Part shown: piece after piece, positions 53,102 through 61,161 of the stretch
How the letters are laid out: every line of letters starts with the position of its first letter
Numbering within the stretch: position 1 is the first letter of the stretch
DNA from: Clostridium estertheticum subsp. estertheticum
Lineage (GTDB): Bacteria; Bacillota; Clostridia; Clostridiales; Clostridiaceae
NCBI RefSeq assembly: GCF_001877035.1
Contig: NZ_CP015756.1
Span: 611,001 to 675,000 of the forward strand
Length of the DNA: 64,000 bases
Direction: 5' to 3'
The notes under the pieces: generated by a model
Told to the model about the DNA's origin: nothing
Seen by the model: the letters and a program-made list of their open reading frames with translations, nothing else
The model's database searches: none
Translations under genes and position numbers: made by a program

Positions 53102-53115
53102 TGTTAACGTTAACA
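53102..53115. promoter_or_regulatory. Perfect LacI/CcpA-like palindrome inside the pectin operon
   Basis: TGTTAACGTTAACA is an exact 14-bp palindrome with a central CG. It matches the cre/LacI-family layout except at position 4. It lies 5 bp after the hydrolase stop and 71 bp before the lyase start, suggesting internal control, possibly catabolite repression as a roadblock. Confidence 0.5.
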
Positions 53116-53185
53116 AATATCTATGGTTATATAGACGATTCATATGATGATTTTAAGAAACTAATATATTAAAGGATGTGAAATA

Positions 53186-54880
53186 ATGGATAATGAAGTT
53201 AAACTAATTGTAAAAGGGTTAAAAAGTATAATATCAAATGGAATATTAACTGTGGAATTTAATGAAAATGCCATAGCTACATCTTTAGTTAAAAACAATA
53301 AAGAGTTAATAAAAAATCTTAATGGAGCAGATAATGATCCAGATAAAAATCATACATTTTATCTGGATTATCATGCAGAAGGAAAATTTAGAAATTTTAA
53401 AGCAACGGAATTAAAAGTAATAACAAATAGTAGAGATGAGGTTCATATAACATATATTGACAGGACAAGCTTATTATATATAGAATATAACATAATTATG
53501 AAAAAAGGTGAAAGTGGTATTTACTCTTATGCAGTTGTAAAAAATAATATAAAAAAGGAATTTAGGCTAAGTGAGTTAAGAACGGTGTATAGATTAGATT
53601 ATAATATTTTTGATCATGCTTATAATTCAGAAAGAAAGGGAAGACAACCAACCCATGATTATTTGAATAAAAATAAAAAAATTCAAGACGAAACTTATGA
53701 ATTACCAGATGGAGAAATGTATACCAATGGAAAAATATATTCTAAGTATGATTATGTAGGATATTTTAAAGATAATCACTTTTGGGGTCAATATGGTAAG
53801 GAATTTGGATTTTGGTTTATTCCGGTAAGTACAGAATACTATCCAAGTGGTCCTCTAAAACAAGAATTATTAGTACATTATGATTCTATTATATTAAATT
53901 ATATGACTGGTGCTCATTTCGGAACAGGTGATTTTAATGTTCCAACGGATTGGGAAAAGATGTATGGACCTTGGTATATTTATGTAAATTGTGGTAATGA
54001 AGAAGAGATGATTAATGACGCTATAAAAAAAGCGAATACAGAAGAAAAAAAATGGCCTTATACATGTATAAATGAACCGTTGTATCCTTTAGACAGAAGT
54101 AATGTTAGTGGAAAATTAATTATAACTCATAATAGATCGAGTGAAGATGCTATGGTAGTACTAGCTAAATCAGGTGGAGAATTTATAAGACAGAAAGGTG
54201 ATTATATATTCTATTCACAAGCTGATAAAGATGGTAAGTTTTTAATTAATAACATTAGACCAGGTACATATACATTATATGCTTATGCTACCAAAGGTGA
54301 TGTTACAAGGCAATTAAGTAAGGACTATATAGTTATTGGAAATAATAATTTAGATTTGGGGGAGATTATTTGGAATCCACCATATCATAAAAATAAACTA
54401 TGGCAAATTGGAACGGCTAATCGTACGGCGAAAGAATTTAAATTTGGAAATGAATTAAGAAACTATAAGTGGAAGAATATGGTTCCTGAGAATTTAGATT
54501 ATGTTATAGGAAAAAGTAAAGAAAGTGAAGACTGGTATTATGCACAAACAAAGCCGGGAAATTGGAATATAAAATTTAATATGGATAAAAATTATGATAA
54601 AAGATTTTATCTTACAATATCAATTGCATCTGCTACTAAAAATAAAATTGATGGAAAAGTGGAGCCAACTTTAATTGTTAAAGTTAATGGTAAAGTTGTT
54701 AAATCTACTGATTACATTAGTGATACATCTATTTATAGGTCAGCAATGAAAAGTGGCTGGTATCATTTAGAAGAGGTGGAGTTTGATTCTAATATTTTAA
54801 ACCTTGGAGAAAACGTTATCACATTTACAGCATATAATGCAGCTATAATGTATGACACCATAATATTAGAAAGTAATTAA
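53186..54880 (+). CDS. Rhamnogalacturonan lyase, polysaccharide lyase family 4
   Basis: The 564-residue enzyme matches PL4 lyases, which cleave rhamnogalacturonan I by beta-elimination. A catalytic beta-sandwich (about 1-295) is followed by an FnIII-like domain (about 305-385, GKLIITHNRSSEDAMVVLAK, then DGKFLINNIRPGTYTLYAYA). A C-terminal CBM-like domain (about 395-564) has LWQIGTANRTAKEF and ends AAIMYDTIILE. There is no signal peptide, which is unusual for a lyase acting on a polymer, so it may work on imported oligomers or leave by another route. AAAGGATGTG precedes the ATG. Confidence 0.85.
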   Translation: MDNEVKLIVKGLKSIISNGILTVEFNENAIATSLVKNNKELIKNLNGADNDPDKNHTFYLDYHAEGKFRNFKATELKVITNSRDEVHITYIDRTSLLYIEYNIIMKKGESGIYSYAVVKNNIKKEFRLSELRTVYRLDYNIFDHAYNSERKGRQPTHDYLNKNKKIQDETYELPDGEMYTNGKIYSKYDYVGYFKDNHFWGQYGKEFGFWFIPVSTEYYPSGPLKQELLVHYDSIILNYMTGAHFGTGDFNVPTDWEKMYGPWYIYVNCGNEEEMINDAIKKANTEEKKWPYTCINEPLYPLDRSNVSGKLIITHNRSSEDAMVVLAKSGGEFIRQKGDYIFYSQADKDGKFLINNIRPGTYTLYAYATKGDVTRQLSKDYIVIGNNNLDLGEIIWNPPYHKNKLWQIGTANRTAKEFKFGNELRNYKWKNMVPENLDYVIGKSKESEDWYYAQTKPGNWNIKFNMDKNYDKRFYLTISIASATKNKIDGKVEPTLIVKVNGKVVKSTDYISDTSIYRSAMKSGWYHLEEVEFDSNILNLGENVITFTAYNAAIMYDTIILESN

Positions 54881-54909
54881 ATATTGCAGCGACTCAGGAG
54901 ATGATTTAA
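54881..54909 (+). repeat. 29-bp dispersed repeat, copy B
   Basis: This copy begins on the very next base after the lyase stop codon. It differs from copy A by one base (GACTCAGG against GACCCAGG). Copy C lies in the opposite orientation at 57354-57382, so the transporter and deacetylase genes are framed by an inverted pair. Confidence 0.8.
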
Positions 54910-54949
54910 CTGAATTCTAAAATAAAATTTTCTAAAAGGGGATTAGGAT

Positions 54950-56488
54950 ATGTTATTAACGACTAATGGCAAACTTAAAATGATAAATAAAATAGGGTTT
55001 TCATCATATCAATTGGCAGGTGTTAGCGATGTTTTAGTAAATGCTTGGCAAATGTATTTTTACACAACATTTTGTAGTGCATCTATAGTTACAGTTACTT
55101 TGATGATTACAATAGGTAAACTTATAGGGGCTGCTCTTACGCCTGTAGTTGGATATATTAGTGATAATTTGTACAAGACAAGGTATGGTAAACGATTTGG
55201 AAGAAGGAAAGGTATTCTATTAATTGGGATACCATTAAAGATAATTACTTTCCCGTTATATTGGATACCTAATATGCCTATAGCTTATTATGCTTCAATA
55301 ATAATTATCACGTCCTTTATAAATCCTTTACTTGCCGTTCCACAGGCAACTTTTGCAGCTGAAATGTCAGAAAATCCAGTTGAACGTGCTGAATTAATTG
55401 GTTTTAATCAGATCGGTGCTGCAATAGCAGGTATATCTTCTTCATTGATTATAATAAAATTATTTGATGTCTTTGGACAAAACAATGCTGGAACATTTTT
55501 TATAGCAGCTATTATATATGATGTAATATCACTTATAGCGTTCACATGTTTCTATTTGTCGGTATACGAACGTCCTGTAAATGAATCGAATGTTAAAGTT
55601 GTAAGAGGAAAAAAATCCATTAAAAATGGATTTTTAGGTATAATTAATGATTTTGCATCTACTATAAAGATAAGATCATATAGACTTTATCTATGTATGT
55701 ATTTATCAGAACAAATGTTTAGATCCTTAGCAGGTACAATAAATACTTATTTTATAGTTTTTGTATTACTTTTAAATCCAAAGTCAGTTTCAATTTCAAC
55801 TAGTGTCGGATTTGTTTTTGGAATTATGTTTTTAACCTTTTATATATGGTTAACAGCTAAAAAAACTGGTACATTTACCTATAGAATAGGAGGTTTTGCA
55901 ACAATATTGGTTCTTGTATGTTTTATGTGTCTTGGTATAATTAGACCTACAAACACTAATATATTCCTAGTTATTTTAACCGTTGCATTAAATTTTGGAA
56001 AAACAGGCTTAGTTAATGCTGCACAATTTTTATTTACATTTATGCCAGACATTGATGAAATGATCACGGGAAAAAGAAGAGAAGGCGCATATGCGGGGGT
56101 TAACACTTTCTTAGATGTAATCTTTTCTACTGTTGAAGTACTAATAATTGGACTAATTTTACAAGCAGCAGGTTTTCTTAAAGGTGCGAAAGCTCAACCA
56201 CAGATTACAGTACATGCTCTTTTGATTTTGTATACAGTTGTTCCGATTATATTGGTTATAATAGGTATAATATCATCTTATAAACTTAACTTAACTGTAA
56301 AATCGCATATAATATTAGAGGAAGAAGTAAATAGATTGAAGAGTGGTGGATTAAAAGAAGATGCCACTGAAGAAATCAAAATCATAGTTAAAGATTTAAC
56401 TGGGTTTAATTATGACGATTGTTGGGGAAATAACAATTTATTAAAATACGAGCATGAAAATAGAGTACAGATTAATAAACAAGGGTAA
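54950..56488 (+). CDS. GPH-family sugar:cation symporter
   Basis: The 512-residue transporter has 12 predicted helices of the glycoside-pentoside-hexuronide (MelB-like) family. The signature loop GYISDNLYKTRYGKRFGRRK and LLIGIPLKIITFPLYWIP follow helix 2. The middle loop and FTFMPDIDEMITGKRREGAY are also family-typical. It probably imports rhamnogalacturonan oligosaccharides that the two enzymes upstream degrade. GGGGATTAGG precedes ATG 54950. The last 60 residues form a charged cytosolic tail. Confidence 0.87.
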   Translation: MLLTTNGKLKMINKIGFSSYQLAGVSDVLVNAWQMYFYTTFCSASIVTVTLMITIGKLIGAALTPVVGYISDNLYKTRYGKRFGRRKGILLIGIPLKIITFPLYWIPNMPIAYYASIIIITSFINPLLAVPQATFAAEMSENPVERAELIGFNQIGAAIAGISSSLIIIKLFDVFGQNNAGTFFIAAIIYDVISLIAFTCFYLSVYERPVNESNVKVVRGKKSIKNGFLGIINDFASTIKIRSYRLYLCMYLSEQMFRSLAGTINTYFIVFVLLLNPKSVSISTSVGFVFGIMFLTFYIWLTAKKTGTFTYRIGGFATILVLVCFMCLGIIRPTNTNIFLVILTVALNFGKTGLVNAAQFLFTFMPDIDEMITGKRREGAYAGVNTFLDVIFSTVEVLIIGLILQAAGFLKGAKAQPQITVHALLILYTVVPIILVIIGIISSYKLNLTVKSHIILEEEVNRLKSGGLKEDATEEIKIIVKDLTGFNYDDCWGNNNLLKYEHENRVQINKQG

Positions 56489-56549
56489 TAAAAATAATAG
56501 CCATTATTGTTAAAAAGGTATATTAAATTAGAAAAGAGAGGGTTTTAAA

Positions 56550-57350
56550 ATGAATACTATTATAAAATGTTTTCCTAATGGAAAATTTAAAGCATTAACC
56601 ATGAGTTATGATGACGGAAAATTGGCTGATAAAAGACTAGTCAAAATTTTTAATAAATATGGTATAAAGGGTACATTTCATTTAAATTCAGGTTTCTTGG
56701 ATTCAGAAGACCACGTAAAGAAAGAAGAAGTAAAAACGCTATATGAAGGTCATGAGATTTCATCACATACGCTAACTCATCCAACAATAGCTAGATGTTC
56801 TAACGAAGAAATAGTAAAACAGACATTAGGCGATAGAGAAAATCTTGAGGAGCTTGCAGGATATGCGGTAAGGGGGATGTCATATCCCAATGGATCATAT
56901 AATTCAAATATAAAATCCATGTTGAAATACTTAGGAATTGAGTATTCTAGAGTGGTTGGAAGCAAGGATAATTTCGATTTACCAGATGATTTTTATGCCT
57001 GGCAAGCAACTTGTCACCATAACCATAATCTGATGGAAAATGCTGAAAATTTTGTTTCATTATTTAAAAAGCAGTATCTATACCTTATGTATGTTTGGGG
57101 ACATAGTTATGAATTTGATAGAGATAATAATTGGGATTTGATAGAAAGGTTTTGCAATTATGTATCTAATAAGGATGATATTTGGTATGCAACCAATATA
57201 GAAATAGTTGATTATATGAAATTGCTTGATAATTTGAAATTTTCATCAAAAGGTAAATTTGTTTATAATCCTTCTTTTAAGTCTGCATGGATTAGTTTTA
57301 ATGATAAAGTAATAGAAATAGAAGGTGGGTCTCAAGTAGAATTATTCTAA
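56550..57350 (+). CDS. Polysaccharide deacetylase (NodB/CE4-like), cytosolic
   Basis: The 266-residue protein has CE4 motif 1 MSYDDGKLADKR (metal-binding DD), motif 2 SSHTLTHPTIA with both histidines and motif 3 RGMSYPNGSYN. All metal-binding positions are present. There is no signal peptide. In this operon it probably removes acetyl groups from imported acetylated rhamnogalacturonan pieces rather than from peptidoglycan. AGAGAGGG precedes the ATG. It ends 3 bp before repeat copy C. Confidence 0.85.
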   Translation: MNTIIKCFPNGKFKALTMSYDDGKLADKRLVKIFNKYGIKGTFHLNSGFLDSEDHVKKEEVKTLYEGHEISSHTLTHPTIARCSNEEIVKQTLGDRENLEELAGYAVRGMSYPNGSYNSNIKSMLKYLGIEYSRVVGSKDNFDLPDDFYAWQATCHHNHNLMENAENFVSLFKKQYLYLMYVWGHSYEFDRDNNWDLIERFCNYVSNKDDIWYATNIEIVDYMKLLDNLKFSSKGKFVYNPSFKSAWISFNDKVIEIEGGSQVELF

Positions 57351-57353
57351 AGA

Positions 57354-57382
57354 TTAAATCATCTCTTGGGTCGCTGCAATAT
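57354..57382 (-). repeat. 29-bp dispersed repeat, copy C
   Basis: The same core as copies A and B on the minus strand (GACCCAAGAG at the variable part). It lies between the deacetylase stop and a terminator and faces copy B across 2.5 kb. Confidence 0.8.
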
Positions 57383-57383
57383 C

Positions 57384-57410
57384 AAAGTGGAAGTATTTCC
57401 ACTTTTTTTA
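57384..57410 (+). terminator. Terminator of the pectin operon
   Basis: AAAGTGGAA pairs with TTCCACTTT around GTAT, followed by TTTT. It begins one base after repeat copy C. Confidence 0.85.
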
Positions 57411-57504
57411 GTGAGTTAAATTTTGTTTATAAAGTAATAACAACATAATAATATATAATCGTAAAGAACTATTTTCAAACGATAGCTTAGAGGTGGTGAG
57501 AGTT

Positions 57505-58104
57505 TTGTCAATTAACAATAAAAATTTAAAAGATGAAATTGTTAGTCTTATTAGTAAGGGAGACTCTGATAGAGTAGAATTTAGAAATCATAGTGGGGGA
57601 CCCAATTTATTAGGCAAGATTATATCTTCTTTTGCAAATGCATCAGGTGGTAAATTGATTTTAGGGGTAAATAATAAGGGCAAAATCAGTGGATGTAATA
57701 AAAATGATGTAATGGAAACTTATAATAAAGCTAAAGAAAAATTGATACCATGCCCTAATGTTTCAATAGAATTTATTGAAATAAATGAAAAAGTACTGGC
57801 TATCATTTCTATAGAGAAAACTGAAAAAATAATTTCGTCTAGTTTAGGGGTATTTAAAAGAGTCAACAATTCAGAAGAAATTATGGTAACAGAAGAGATA
57901 AAGAGCAAACAGCTAAGTGCGGTTGCAAAAGATGAAATTAATGATACCGTTGGAGAAATGGCTCAGCAAATTTCACAGCTTACAATTACATTAGAAGAAA
58001 CTATACAACGATACAGAATCCAAAATAAACTAAGCAGAAAAATTATTGAATGGATAGCATGTGGGATAATTGGAATTATTTTATCAATATTTATTCATTT
58101 ATAG
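57505..58104 (+). CDS. AlbA_2 (Schlafen-type) domain protein with C-terminal membrane anchor
   Basis: The 199-residue protein has an AlbA_2 domain (about 15-125) with GDSDRVEFRNHSGGPNLLGK and FANASGGKLILGVNNKGKIS, the usual fold-defining segments. A helical region (140-175) and one C-terminal membrane helix (about 178-197) follow, a tail-anchored layout. AlbA_2 domains are linked to nucleic-acid binding and appear in regulators and defence proteins. TTG 57505 follows AGAGGTGGTGA. The GTGs at 57493 and 57496 lie in that site. The function is unknown. Confidence 0.7.
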   Translation: MSINNKNLKDEIVSLISKGDSDRVEFRNHSGGPNLLGKIISSFANASGGKLILGVNNKGKISGCNKNDVMETYNKAKEKLIPCPNVSIEFIEINEKVLAIISIEKTEKIISSSLGVFKRVNNSEEIMVTEEIKSKQLSAVAKDEINDTVGEMAQQISQLTITLEETIQRYRIQNKLSRKIIEWIACGIIGIILSIFIHL

Positions 58105-58268
58105 GGTATAAAAGTATTCGATGGACACATAATTTTTATAAGCTATTTTTGAGAGAAGCGGCATAATTCCAAAAGTTACTGAGGATAATAATATAGTAGA
58201 AATATATGTCCTAGGTTGTAAAATGAAATAGCTTGTAAAACCTCTTAAAATGAGGGAAGGTGGAAAAA

Positions 58269-58925
58269 GTGAAAGTAAAATCATTTAAAATTAAGTTGAT
58301 AATTTCTACTATTATTTGTGCTATGGCATCAGGGGTAGTAGTTAATGCCAAAATTAAAAATAGTAATGTTATTGAAATAAATGATAAAAACGAAATGAAA
58401 AGTATTCCATTACAAAAATGTGAAATTAAAAAACAAGCAGATTTAGAAAAGAGATGGAAGATAGGATATGACCAATTTTTTGAAGGTGAATATGCGAAAG
58501 CTATTGCAACTGAGAACCAAGTTTTAAAGGAAGATTCTAAATTTTATAAAGCATATGCCGTAAAAGGAATTGCATTAGCTTATAATGGAGATTTCAAGGG
58601 AAGTATGCAGCAGATTGATAATTCTTTAAAATTGAAACCTAATTATGGGTATGCAAGATTTAATAAGGCACTAGCTTATGAATTATACGGATACTATGCT
58701 GAAGCTATCGAGTGGTACGAAAATGATTTGGAAGTGGAAAAATCTGAATGGACTTATTATGGTATAGCCAGTATTTATGGAAGAAAAGGTGATATTAATA
58801 ATACCGTGAAGTATCTCAAGCTAGCTATTGCTATTAATCCAAACATTAAAAATGAAGCAAAAAACGAAAAAGATTTTGAGAATGTAAAACAATATAATCA
58901 ATTCAAGTTTTTAATAGAAAAATAG
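58269..58925 (+). CDS. Exported TPR-repeat protein
   Basis: The 218-residue protein has an N-terminal signal-anchor or signal peptide (about 4-24). Three to four tetratricopeptide repeats cover residues 60-200 (KAYAVKGIALAYNGDFKGSM, YGYARFNKALAYELYGYYAE, YYGIASIYGRKGDINNTVKY). TPR units usually bind peptides or partner proteins. GTG 58269 follows GGGAAGGTGG. It lies 164 bp after the AlbA_2-membrane gene, and the two may work together at the membrane, but this is only inferred from position. Confidence 0.75.
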   Translation: MKVKSFKIKLIISTIICAMASGVVVNAKIKNSNVIEINDKNEMKSIPLQKCEIKKQADLEKRWKIGYDQFFEGEYAKAIATENQVLKEDSKFYKAYAVKGIALAYNGDFKGSMQQIDNSLKLKPNYGYARFNKALAYELYGYYAEAIEWYENDLEVEKSEWTYYGIASIYGRKGDINNTVKYLKLAIAINPNIKNEAKNEKDFENVKQYNQFKFLIEK

Positions 58926-59083
58926 TATTTATTTTGTACTATTCAAAGGAATCTTTGTAGGGTATAATGAATCAGTAAAATAACAAGAAATACCTTGATA
59001 GTATTTATTGTGAATATTAATTTAGAAGGTATCGGAATAAGGTATTTTTAAAGATGTGAAAAATAAAAAAAGAGGGTGAAAAT

Positions 59084-59254
59084 ATGAAAAATGATATAAA
59101 TAAAAATATGGAAATAATGAAAAAAGTTATTGAAGAAAAGAAAGCGAAATCTTCTATGCAAAAAAATAGTAGACGAGCATCAATCCATGGAACACAAAGT
59201 CCGTCATCAGGTAATGGTGGAGGTTTAGTTGGTAAAAATAACAGGGGACAATAA
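59084..59254 (+). CDS. Small basic protein, 56 residues
   Basis: This short gene has a strong AGAGGGTG ribosome site and ATG 59084. The protein has a charged helix (MEIMKKVIEEKKAKSSMQK) and a glycine-rich basic tail (SGNGGGLVGKNNRGQ). Its sequence resembles small clostridial proteins of unknown function with an IEEKKxKSS motif. Its stop codon lies within the terminator hairpin at 59238-59270. It is coding rather than chance, given the ribosome site and terminator. Confidence 0.65.
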   Translation: MKNDINKNMEIMKKVIEEKKAKSSMQKNSRRASIHGTQSPSSGNGGGLVGKNNRGQ

Positions 59255-59270
59255 GTTCCCTTGTTATTTT
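59238..59270. terminator. Terminator after the 56-residue gene
   Basis: AATAACAGGGGAC pairs with GTTCCCTTGTTATT with one mismatch, followed by TTAC. It also lies just past the stop of the convergent chemoreceptor gene. Confidence 0.7.
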
Positions 59271-59287
59271 ACAATTTTTTTCAAGGA

Positions 59288-60139
59288 TTAACCCATAACA
59301 TCATTAGCTACTAGGTTGAGGGAATCTGCTGAAATAACTAATTCTTCCATTCTACTGGCTAGTTCTTCTGTAGCAGCGGCCTGTTGTTGCCCTATATCTG
59401 ATGTTTGGACAATTTTTTCATCAATCTCTTTAACTTTATTTTTTATATTGTTTATGATAGTTTCTACATTTACTATTGAGCTTGAACTATTGCTAGCCAT
59501 TTTACGAATTTCTGTGGCTACTACTGAAAATCCTTTACCATGCTCTCCAGCTCTAGCTGCTTCGATTGCAGCATTAAGGCCTAACATATTTGAAGTATGT
59601 GCCACCCCACGAATTACCTCTATTATTTTTTCAGTTTCATTTATTTGTTCATTTATTTCATTCGATAAAGTTTGAAGAGATGATTGAAGTGTCGAAAGTT
59701 CGACTGCAGAAGCCGCAAGCTCTTCAATGGTCGCTGATGTTTGTTCTGAGGATTCTGCAACCAATTTGGCAGTACCTATAAGCTTATCACGATTCTCTAC
59801 GCTAATACCTAAACCTAACCCCCCTATAATGTTCCTTTTGCTATCGAATATGGGAATAGCTGTAGATTCAAATTCAAAACCAAATACTTCCTTTGGTACT
59901 AAAGCTCTTTGAGGTTTTCCGGAAATAATAGCTTTATATACTGTATCTTCTTTAGGAATATCCATTCCGGTAGCTTCAACAGGCATTATAATTTTTTTAC
60001 CTGATAAATTCATTAGAAACTTTTTGGTATCGCTTACTCCTATTACACAATCTAGAGGGATTAGTTTCTGAAGAGCCGGAGCTATCTCCAAAATAAAATT
60101 CATTATATATTCTGATTCATTTTCTTCATTAAAAAGCAT
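59288..60139 (-). CDS. Soluble methyl-accepting chemotaxis-like protein
   Basis: The 283-residue protein has no membrane helix. Residues 1-115 form a small sensor domain, part of which ([33 protein letters not shown]) looks PAS/sCache-like. The C-terminal part is the chemoreceptor signalling hairpin with the highly conserved tip [20 protein letters not shown] and [15 protein letters not shown]. It is shorter than typical receptors, with a short cytosolic bundle. AAAGGGGAAATT precedes ATG 60139. No che genes are close, so it may signal to a distant array. Confidence 0.87.
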   Translation of the reverse strand: MLFNEENESEYIMNFILEIAPALQKLIPLDCVIGVSDTKKFLMNLSGKKIIMPVEATGMDIPKEDTVYKAIISGKPQRALVPKEVFGFEFESTAIPIFDSKRNIIGGLGLGISVENRDKLIGTAKLVAESSEQTSATIEELAASAVELSTLQSSLQTLSNEINEQINETEKIIEVIRGVAHTSNMLGLNAAIEAARAGEHGKGFSVVATEIRKMASNSSSSIVNVETIINNIKNKVKEIDEKIVQTSDIGQQQAAATEELASRMEELVISADSLNLVANDVMG

Positions 60140-60467
60140 ATTATAATTTCCCCTTTCATTTTTAAGTATTAAAATAATTAGTAGTCACTCCTCATATATA
60201 ATATATTTATAAAAGTCAATTCCTCTATTATATTATCTTTGTTTTATGGAATAACTTTAGCATTTTTGATAAAACTTCTTATGTTTTATCATTATTTTAA
60301 TAGCTAAAGATAGTTAAATATACTTGCATTGTGGTGAAAAAGTATTACAAAATAAATACAATATTACTACATACAATATTTCGGAGCTCTATTATGATAT
60401 AATCATAACTGATAATATGGAAATTAGAATCTTTAAAAATATTTATTTCAAAGTAAGAGGTGAAATT
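60140..60467 (+). promoter_or_regulatory. Gap holding the promoter of the last TCS operon
   Basis: This 328-bp AT-rich region has no gene. An extended -10 TGATATAAT lies at 60395-60403, 65 bp before the regulator start; no clear -35 is seen. The same -10 form precedes the DAHP synthase genes. The in-frame extension of the regulator back to 60324 crosses this promoter and is rejected. Confidence 0.45.
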
Positions 60468-61157
60468 ATGGGAAAAAAAGTGCTGATTATAGAAGATGAG
60501 GAATCTATTAGAGGGTTTATTAAAATTAACTTTCAAAGAAACAACTTTTTAGTATTTGAGGCTGCAAGTGGAGAAGAAGGTTTAAAAAAAGTTCAAGAGG
60601 AAAGACCAGATTTAATAATTTTAGATATAACACTTCCTGGTATGGATGGGTTTAAAACCTGTGAATTGTTAAGAAATGATTTTCCCAATTTAGGTATTAT
60701 CATGCTTACCGCTAGGGGAGAAGATATGGATAAAATTATGGGCCTTGAGTATGGTGCTGATGATTACATGGTAAAACCATTTAATCCTTTAGAACTTATT
60801 GCCAGAGCAAATTCTCTACTTAGACGAATGAATCATAGTGAAGAGAAAAATTCTGAGCAATTAAGCTCCGGGTGCTTTATAATAGATACTGTTTCCATGA
60901 AGGTATATAAAAATCAACAACTTCTAGATTTAACACCTAAAGAATATTTGATTTTGAAGACATTTATGGAAAACGAAGAAAAAGCTTTTAGTAGAGATGA
61001 TTTATTAAACTTAGTATGGAATTATGAATACTTTGGAGACTCTAAAATTGTAGATGTTAACATAAGGCGTCTTAGAGAAAAAATTGAATCTGTACCTTCT
61101 AAACCAGAATATATAGAAACGGTATGGGGGGTTGGATATAGATGGAGAAAGAGGTGA
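60468..61157 (+). CDS. OmpR-family response regulator
   Basis: The 229-residue regulator has a receiver with D53 in ILDITLPG, acidic pair E9-D10 and the KPFNP motif, then a winged-helix domain ending VWGVGYRWRKR. AGAGGTGAAATT precedes ATG 60468. It closely resembles the regulator at 10053-10739 (VEDE/IEDE start, similar linker with LLRRMN), so the two systems are probably duplicates. The kinase start lies 4 bp beyond its stop. Confidence 0.92.
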   Translation: MGKKVLIIEDEESIRGFIKINFQRNNFLVFEAASGEEGLKKVQEERPDLIILDITLPGMDGFKTCELLRNDFPNLGIIMLTARGEDMDKIMGLEYGADDYMVKPFNPLELIARANSLLRRMNHSEEKNSEQLSSGCFIIDTVSMKVYKNQQLLDLTPKEYLILKTFMENEEKAFSRDDLLNLVWNYEYFGDSKIVDVNIRRLREKIESVPSKPEYIETVWGVGYRWRKR

Positions 61158-61161
61158 TATT

